Positions 59,703-64,000 of a stretch of DNA of 64,000 nt are shown in pieces. The notes beneath the pieces were generated by a model. That model saw only the letters and a list, made by a program, of their open reading frames with translations. It made no database searches and was not told the DNA's origin. Origin of the DNA: Lachnospiraceae bacterium (GTDB lineage: Bacteria; Bacillota; Clostridia; Lachnospirales; Lachnospiraceae); NCBI GenBank assembly GCA_910574195.1, contig CAJTBF010000002.1:297651-361650 (forward strand), given 5' to 3'. Positions within the stretch are counted from its first letter, which is position 1. The number at the start of each line of letters is the position of its first letter. Position numbers and translations under genes: made by a program.

Positions 59703-59750
59703 AAAAGGATCTGAAGTCCTGCTGTTGCAAGGGGGTTCGGATCCTTTTGA
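59703..59750 (+). terminator. Terminator of uxaC
   Basis: AAAGGATCTGAA pairs with TTCGGATCCTTTT across a ~20-nt loop. Confidence 0.7.
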
Positions 59751-59752
59751 AC

Positions 59753-61098
59753 CGCTCCCTGTCAAGTAGACAATTAAAAAAATAAAAATTTTAGCCTGCC
59801 AGTCACAAAAAAGGACTGGCAGAGTTTTTATGCAGCGCCTTTCAAATAGTTTCTATATTCTATCGGTGTCATACAGTTTAAGCGCTTCTGATACCGATGA
59901 TTATTATAATAATCTATGTAATCGGATATGGCCTCTTTTAGTTCCTCATATGTTTGAAATTTCTTCGGGTAATACATTTCTGATTTCAGCATCCCCCGGA
60001 ACGCTTCCATTGGTCCGTTATCAATACATCGGGATACTCTTGACATGCTTTGCGTCATTTCTGCTTTGTTAAGCTTTTTGCGGAAGGATTTTGAGGTGTA
60101 TTGGTACCCACGGTCACTGTGGAATAAAGGCTTTGCATCTGGATGATTTTCATGAGCAATGTCAAAGGTTTCAAAAACAAGGGCATTATGATTGGAATGT
60201 CCAATGACAATGGAAACAATACTTTTATCTGCTAAGTCCAGAATGGCGCTTAGGTATGCTTTCCCACTGGCTCCATATTTCATTTCCGTTACATCCGTCA
60301 GCCATTTTTCACCAAAACGCTCCGCATGGAACTCCCGGTTTAATATATTTTCGGCAGTAACCTCTGGCGTTGATTTTACATAGTTTCTTCTCCTGCGCCG
60401 GCACACAGACTTCAGATGTAAAATCCGCATAAGGCGCAGGATTCTTTTTGCGTTGACTTGAAATTCATTTTCACGGTTCAATTTAACTGTCATCTGCCTG
60501 TAACCTAGAATCCCACTTTTTTCCTCGTACGCATCTTTGATAAGGACACATAATTTCTGGTTGAATTTCTCATTTTCACTTGGTTTCCGGTCCAGCCATT
60601 TATAATAGACAGAACGTGAAATTCCCGCAAATCTGCAGAGTTCCGATATAGGGCATCCCTGCTCATCATATATTTCCTGTATCGCCAGATAAACCGTCTC
60701 ATTTTGTATCTGGTGACCATTATACTTCATAATCCAGTTTCGCAACTGTTTATCAGAACGGATTCCATATTTTTTCTGGATTTCTCTTAATGTCCCTTTT
60801 CCAGAAAGATAATCGCAGACAGCGCTGCATTTTGTTTCCGCTGAATAGGAACTGAGCTTTTGGGTGGTTTTTAGTCCTTCAGCCCCCAAAGATTGATATA
60901 GCGTTGCCCATTCGATAATCCTCGACCCATTCGTTCCCAGACTTCGGGCGATGCTTTCTGTTGAACAGCTTCCCTCCAGATACTTTGTGACAGCATCTAA
61001 TTTCATTTCAAAAGAGTATTTTGAATGTTGTCCCATAAAATATGCTCCTCCTTATAGTGACAGTTTTATTATTTCATCTGTCTACTATAAGGGGAGCA
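59753..61098 (-). mobile_element. Complete IS3-family insertion sequence
   Basis: About 1.35 kb with imperfect terminal repeats: CGCTCCCTGTCAAGTAGACA at the left and, on the other strand, TGCTCCCCTTATAGTAGACA at the right, both followed by A-rich sequence. One transposase gene fills it on the minus strand. No clear target duplication was seen by eye. Confidence 0.85.
59828..61036 (-). CDS. IS3-family transposase, OrfA and OrfB in one frame
   Basis: 402 residues. The N-terminal ~100 residues hold two helix-turn-helix modules (FEMKLDAVTKYLEG...; KCSAVCDYLSGKGTLREI). The HTH_21 segment IYDEQGCPISELCRFAGISRSVYYKW links to the integrase core with DDE residues in LTDVTEMKYG, FHSDRGYQY and GPMEAFRGMLKSE. 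IS3 elements normally need a -1 frameshift between orfA and orfB; here both are in one continuous frame. The element appears intact and may be active. Confidence 0.92.
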   Translation of the reverse strand: MGQHSKYSFEMKLDAVTKYLEGSCSTESIARSLGTNGSRIIEWATLYQSLGAEGLKTTQKLSSYSAETKCSAVCDYLSGKGTLREIQKKYGIRSDKQLRNWIMKYNGHQIQNETVYLAIQEIYDEQGCPISELCRFAGISRSVYYKWLDRKPSENEKFNQKLCVLIKDAYEEKSGILGYRQMTVKLNRENEFQVNAKRILRLMRILHLKSVCRRRRRNYVKSTPEVTAENILNREFHAERFGEKWLTDVTEMKYGASGKAYLSAILDLADKSIVSIVIGHSNHNALVFETFDIAHENHPDAKPLFHSDRGYQYTSKSFRKKLNKAEMTQSMSRVSRCIDNGPMEAFRGMLKSEMYYPKKFQTYEELKEAISDYIDYYNNHRYQKRLNCMTPIEYRNYLKGAA

Positions 61099-61128
61099 TA
61101 TCACTTTACGCTCAATACATCGGTTTCT

Positions 61129-61993
61129 TCATCTGACCTTGACGGTCATATTCAGTTGTGGCAGATTACAGGTAATCTACAAAAATTATTTTTTCCATAT
61201 AACTTCCCCACAATGCGGACACTTTTGTGGAATGATTAAATTGCTATTTTCATATTGAATTAAAGCTATTTTCTTATCCTTGCGGTCACAAATATCTTTA
61301 ACTTCTTTATTTACAAGACGACTTCCTTCTCCTCCTAAATATCCCAAAGTAGTCTGATACCATGGAAATTTTCCTTTGCATACAGGGCATTTCCATAAAA
61401 ACAGGAAAATGTATTCAAAAAAGAAAGACACCAACCACATCAAATAGGTTAATAAAAATATGACTAAGCAAACAAGTCTAATATAAGTAGGCAACACTTC
61501 TTTTAGGAAAACCGCAATCGCCCCTATAACAAGTGAAGGCACACAAATATATGGCAAAATACGAAATATTTTTTTATTCACTATACTTATCTTGTTTAAT
61601 GAAGAAATATTTTTATATACAAATTCTACCTTACTTTTTTCCATATATACTGCCTCTCGAAAAGCTCACTTCTAAAATTATCTTTTGTTTATTATACTTC
61701 ATCAGCCTAAAGAATGGAAGAAAAAATTTTGTGTGCAGAGTTCCTGTTCGAGCCTTGTAACGCACATTTCTGCAAAATTCATAATCCCTGATACTTTCCT
61801 CACAGGCAATAGGCAACGGTCAAAACATCAGGTCTGTACCTGACATTTTAACCGCATATCAGCCTTAATTATCACACTATCCTTACTGACTGTTCAGCCC
61901 ATGCTTTTTCGCATAAACATATAAGGAATATTTGTTTCAACTCTTTTTTCATATTTCATCTTCCTTTACAGTCATCTTCAGTTGCGGCAGATT
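61129..61993. repeat. Imperfect direct repeats flanking the small membrane-protein gene
   Basis: TCATCT...AC(G/A)GTCAT(A/C)TTCAGTTG(T/C)GGCAGATT occurs at 61129-61167 and again at 61956-61993, same orientation. The 61645-62093 stretch has no gene. Confidence 0.55.
61186..61644 (-). CDS. Membrane protein with C-terminal zinc-ribbon Cys pairs
   Basis: 152 residues. Two hydrophobic spans (about 30-50 and 57-83) are followed by a cytoplasmic part with CPVCKGKFPW and CPHCGEVIW, two CxxC knuckles likely binding zinc. GAGAGG precedes the ATG on the minus strand. Function unknown. It is flanked by ~38-bp imperfect direct repeats (61129-61167 and 61956-61993). Confidence 0.65.
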   Translation of the reverse strand: MEKSKVEFVYKNISSLNKISIVNKKIFRILPYICVPSLVIGAIAVFLKEVLPTYIRLVCLVIFLLTYLMWLVSFFFEYIFLFLWKCPVCKGKFPWYQTTLGYLGGEGSRLVNKEVKDICDRKDKKIALIQYENSNLIIPQKCPHCGEVIWKK

Positions 61994-62093
61994 GTTATTA
62001 CAATGCCTGTTTTAGAATATGGCTGAATATTATCCCCCTTGGGAGCCACCAGTTTCCCGCTTCAGAGCCATCCGGAAATGGTATTTTCCACCT

Positions 62094-63370
62094 TCAGCGC
62101 CACCACAACATATTGTGGCAGCACACATGGGTTAAACCAGATAGGGATAAAAAATAGATATGTATCGGCAGGAGCATAGATTTTCTACTGCCACGCCTGT
62201 ATTTAGGCGGTTTGACGTGTAGTTGTAGTTCGCTGTATATATTCCCGTTCCATTTGATATCCACAATCCCAACATAGGAATAATGGATGTCGATTTGCTG
62301 TGTCCGTTTCCCGTCCTTTTTCTCACACTCATGGACTACGATTTTATCCACAAATGCGTTTAGGACTTCGGGCGTTATCTCGTAGATGCGGGTGTATTTC
62401 TTGGTAACGGCTATCAGCTTGGCAACATTAGTCGCTTCTGTGTCGGCTTCGCTGATCTTGGCTGTCAAGGCTTCGATTTCCTGCTTTAGCTGTTCCTGCT
62501 CAGCTTCATATCCGTCTGACAGCTTGTAAAAGCGTTCGTCATTCAGCTTTCCGTTGACATTATCCTCGTAGATTTTGCGGAACAGGCGGTCAAGCTCCTT
62601 TATCCGCTTTTCGTCCTTTTCTATCTGTTTCTGCTTTGCGGACAACTCGTATCTGCGTTCCGCAAGGGTGGCGTCAATCTGCTGTCGGATAAACACACGC
62701 TCAAACTGCTGTAAATAGACAGGAACTGCTGAAGCTGTTTCAAGACCAACTGTTTTAATGCGTCCTCTCGGATATAGTGCTGCGTACATTCCTTTGCCCT
62801 GCTTGTCCTTTTATACATGGAACAGCGGAAATGCGCATATCCGTTTGCTGTGGCTAAGCTGAGTTTCGCCCCGCAGTCGGCACAATAGAGCAGCCCCGAA
62901 AAGATACTTGTCATTCCGCTTTTGGTCGGTCTGCGTTTGTTCTCCCGTATCACCTGCACTTTTTCCCATATATCCCTGTCAATGATGGGGGTATGGGCGT
63001 CCTCGATATACGTCCGCCTGTCCTTTGCGGTGGGGATGCGTTTCTTGCTCTTAAAGCCTAAACGGATGGATTTAAAGCTCTCCGTCACGCCGATATATGC
63101 CACATTTTCCAGAATGGATGCAATCGTGGCTGGCTCCCAGTTATAGGGATATTCCGATTTTTTTGCAACGCCGATTCCCTTTGACACTTTGTAGGCTGAC
63201 GGGGTAAGCACTTTATCTTCCCAGAGGGCTGTGGCAATGGCTGACACGCCTTTCCCCTGCATACAGAGTAAGAATATCCTGCGGACAACTGCCACCGCTT
63301 CCTCGTCCACAAGCCAGCGTGTTTTATCGTCTGGATTCCGCAAATATCCATAGGGCGGTGTGATGTGGTA
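62094..63370 (-). pseudogene. Decayed TndX/TnpX-like large serine recombinase
   Basis: On the minus strand, the stretch from about 63365 down to 62715 encodes a recombinase domain (PPYGYLRNPDD, VAYIGVTESFKS, zinc-ribbon CADCGAKL...C...C), and from about 62720 to 62094 another frame gives the rest (coiled coil, LNAFVDKIVVHECEKKDGKR). The two frames join by a frameshift near 62715. The N-terminal resolvase domain with the catalytic Ser is missing, cut where the next IS begins near 63365. It is a remnant of another ICE or transposon and should be inactive. Confidence 0.85.
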
Positions 63371-63437
63371 TAAAAAAAGTTGACAGCCCATTCTCAAGGA
63401 TTTGAGATATAATCAAGAGAATAAGGAGTGAACAAAA

Positions 63438-63776
63438 ATGGCAGAAAACAGGCAATACGACCATGAATACAAAGTACAGGCAGTGAAACTGGCAAAGGAA
63501 ATCGGACAAGCAAAGGCTGCTAAAGAACTGGGGGTTCCAAAGAATACCATGTATGGCTGGGTACGAGCTAACCGCCTTGGCGGCCTCGACCTTGGGGCAG
63601 GTTCACAAACCCCGCAAAGTGCCATGACACTTAACGAGGAACTTCTTCAGCTCCGCCAGCAGGTTAAGGAACAGGAAAAAGAAATCCGCCGTTTGAAGAA
63701 GGAAAATGACTTTCTGGAGGAAGCCAGCGCTTTTTTCGCCGCGAGCCGTCTGAGGTCAGCAAAAACGAAAGAATGA
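63438..63776 (+). CDS. IS3-family transposase OrfA
   Basis: 112 residues with an HTH (YKVQAVKLAKEIGQAKAAKELGVPKNTMYGWV) and a C-terminal leucine-zipper-like helix (LLQLRQQVKEQEKEIRRLKKENDFLEEA), the usual OrfA layout. It binds the terminal repeats. It overlaps orfB by ATGA; the A-rich AAAAACGAAAG stretch just before is a plausible site for the -1 frameshift that makes the full transposase. Confidence 0.9.
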   Translation: MAENRQYDHEYKVQAVKLAKEIGQAKAAKELGVPKNTMYGWVRANRLGGLDLGAGSQTPQSAMTLNEELLQLRQQVKEQEKEIRRLKKENDFLEEASAFFAASRLRSAKTKE

Positions 63777-64000
63777 AGTTCATTGCTCTTAAAACCAAAG
63801 ACGGCGAATTAAAAGGGGATATCTTCTTTTACTGTAGAACCCTTCATGTCAGCAGGCAGGGATTCTACCAGTACCTTGCAAATAAAGACTGCCCATGGAA
63901 GTATCAGCCCCTGGCAGACGCCATGATGGAAATCCTTGAGGAAGATCATTGTAATGACACCTACGGCCGGATCCGCATGTATCGGGCATTAATGTTAAAA
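63773..64000 (+). CDS. IS3-family transposase OrfB, 5' part (runs off the window)
   Basis: The first 76 codons are present: MKFIALKTKDGEL, then the HTH_21-type LHVSRQGFYQYLANKD and MMEILEEDHCNDTYGRIRMYRAL, typical for the start of OrfB before the DDE core. The catalytic core lies beyond 64000. Confidence 0.85.
   Translation, partial: MKFIALKTKDGELKGDIFFYCRTLHVSRQGFYQYLANKDCPWKYQPLADAMMEILEEDHCNDTYGRIRMYRALMLK

Larger units (their letters stand above)
63365..64000 (+). mobile_element. IS3-family insertion sequence, right end outside window
   Basis: It interrupts the recombinase remnant at about 63365 (GTGGTATAAAAAAAGTTGACA). It carries orfA and the beginning of orfB and is not the same type as the IS at 59753. 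Confidence 0.75.

Noticed and set aside
61744..61775. GTTCGAGCC resembling a tRNA T-loop
   Set aside because: No acceptor stem, anticodon arm or D-arm can be built around it.

Overview
The window looks like the chromosome of a gut-type anaerobic Firmicute, probably a Lachnospiraceae. The grounds are A+T-rich promoters, strong AGGAGG ribosome sites, the methionyl-tRNA synthetase form with a C-terminal tRNA-binding domain, a uronate TRAP transporter next to glucuronate isomerase, and the type of mobile DNA present. The family call is an inference from gene content. I ran no search.

Layout: (1) 1-10144 is chromosome: the 3' part of metG, a promoter-to-terminator unit of about 770 nt with no convincing gene (1874-2680), a giant acidic TPR/P-loop protein, and a three-gene TRAP transporter operon behind a LacI/CcpA-type operator. 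(2) 10145-58027 is one integrative conjugative element (ICE) of about 47.9 kb. It entered a palindromic intergenic repeat and separates the TRAP operon from uxaC. (3) 58028-64000 is chromosome again: uxaC, a complete IS3-family element, a small zinc-ribbon membrane protein, a decayed TndX/TnpX-like recombinase, and a second IS3-family element cut by the window end.

Inside the ICE, left to right: small genes and parA/parB; a cell-wall-anchored thioester/Cna-B adhesin; about eleven small accessory genes, several of them paralogues; a 2942-residue polyvalent protein (ArdC-like, DNA methylase and SNF2-type helicase parts) with tnpV nested in another frame; AT-rich cargo (P-loop kinase and membrane protein); a primase-like protein; the mobilisation set (oriT-like hairpin, MobC, relaxase, PcfB, ArdC-like); the type IV secretion set (VirD4, pilin-like, VirB6-like, PrgI, VirB4); an adenine/cytosine methylase; class B sortase; a CwlT-like wall hydrolase; a divergent XRE regulator; a vanG-type glycopeptide-resistance cluster (vanR, vanS, D-Ala-D-Ser ligase, vanXY, and vanT split into membrane and racemase genes); a sigma-like regulator; an orphan MazF/PemK toxin; a SHOCT-like small protein; and a large serine recombinase.

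How the parts fit: the recombinase should excise and insert the element between attP and attB sites that share GCA. The relaxase and VirD4 carry DNA to the VirB4/VirB6/PrgI channel, the CwlT-like enzyme opens the wall, and sortase could anchor the adhesin. The van genes would replace D-Ala-D-Ala with D-Ala-D-Ser in cell-wall precursors under VanRS control.

The most unusual observations are these. The crossover site lies inside the recombinase reading frame, so its C-terminus differs between the integrated and circular states. A TTACATA-hairpin-TAAAT leader is shared by parA, the primase-like gene and mazF. A seven-copy repeat array precedes the methylase. tnpV is overprinted inside the giant polyvalent gene. 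vanT is split.
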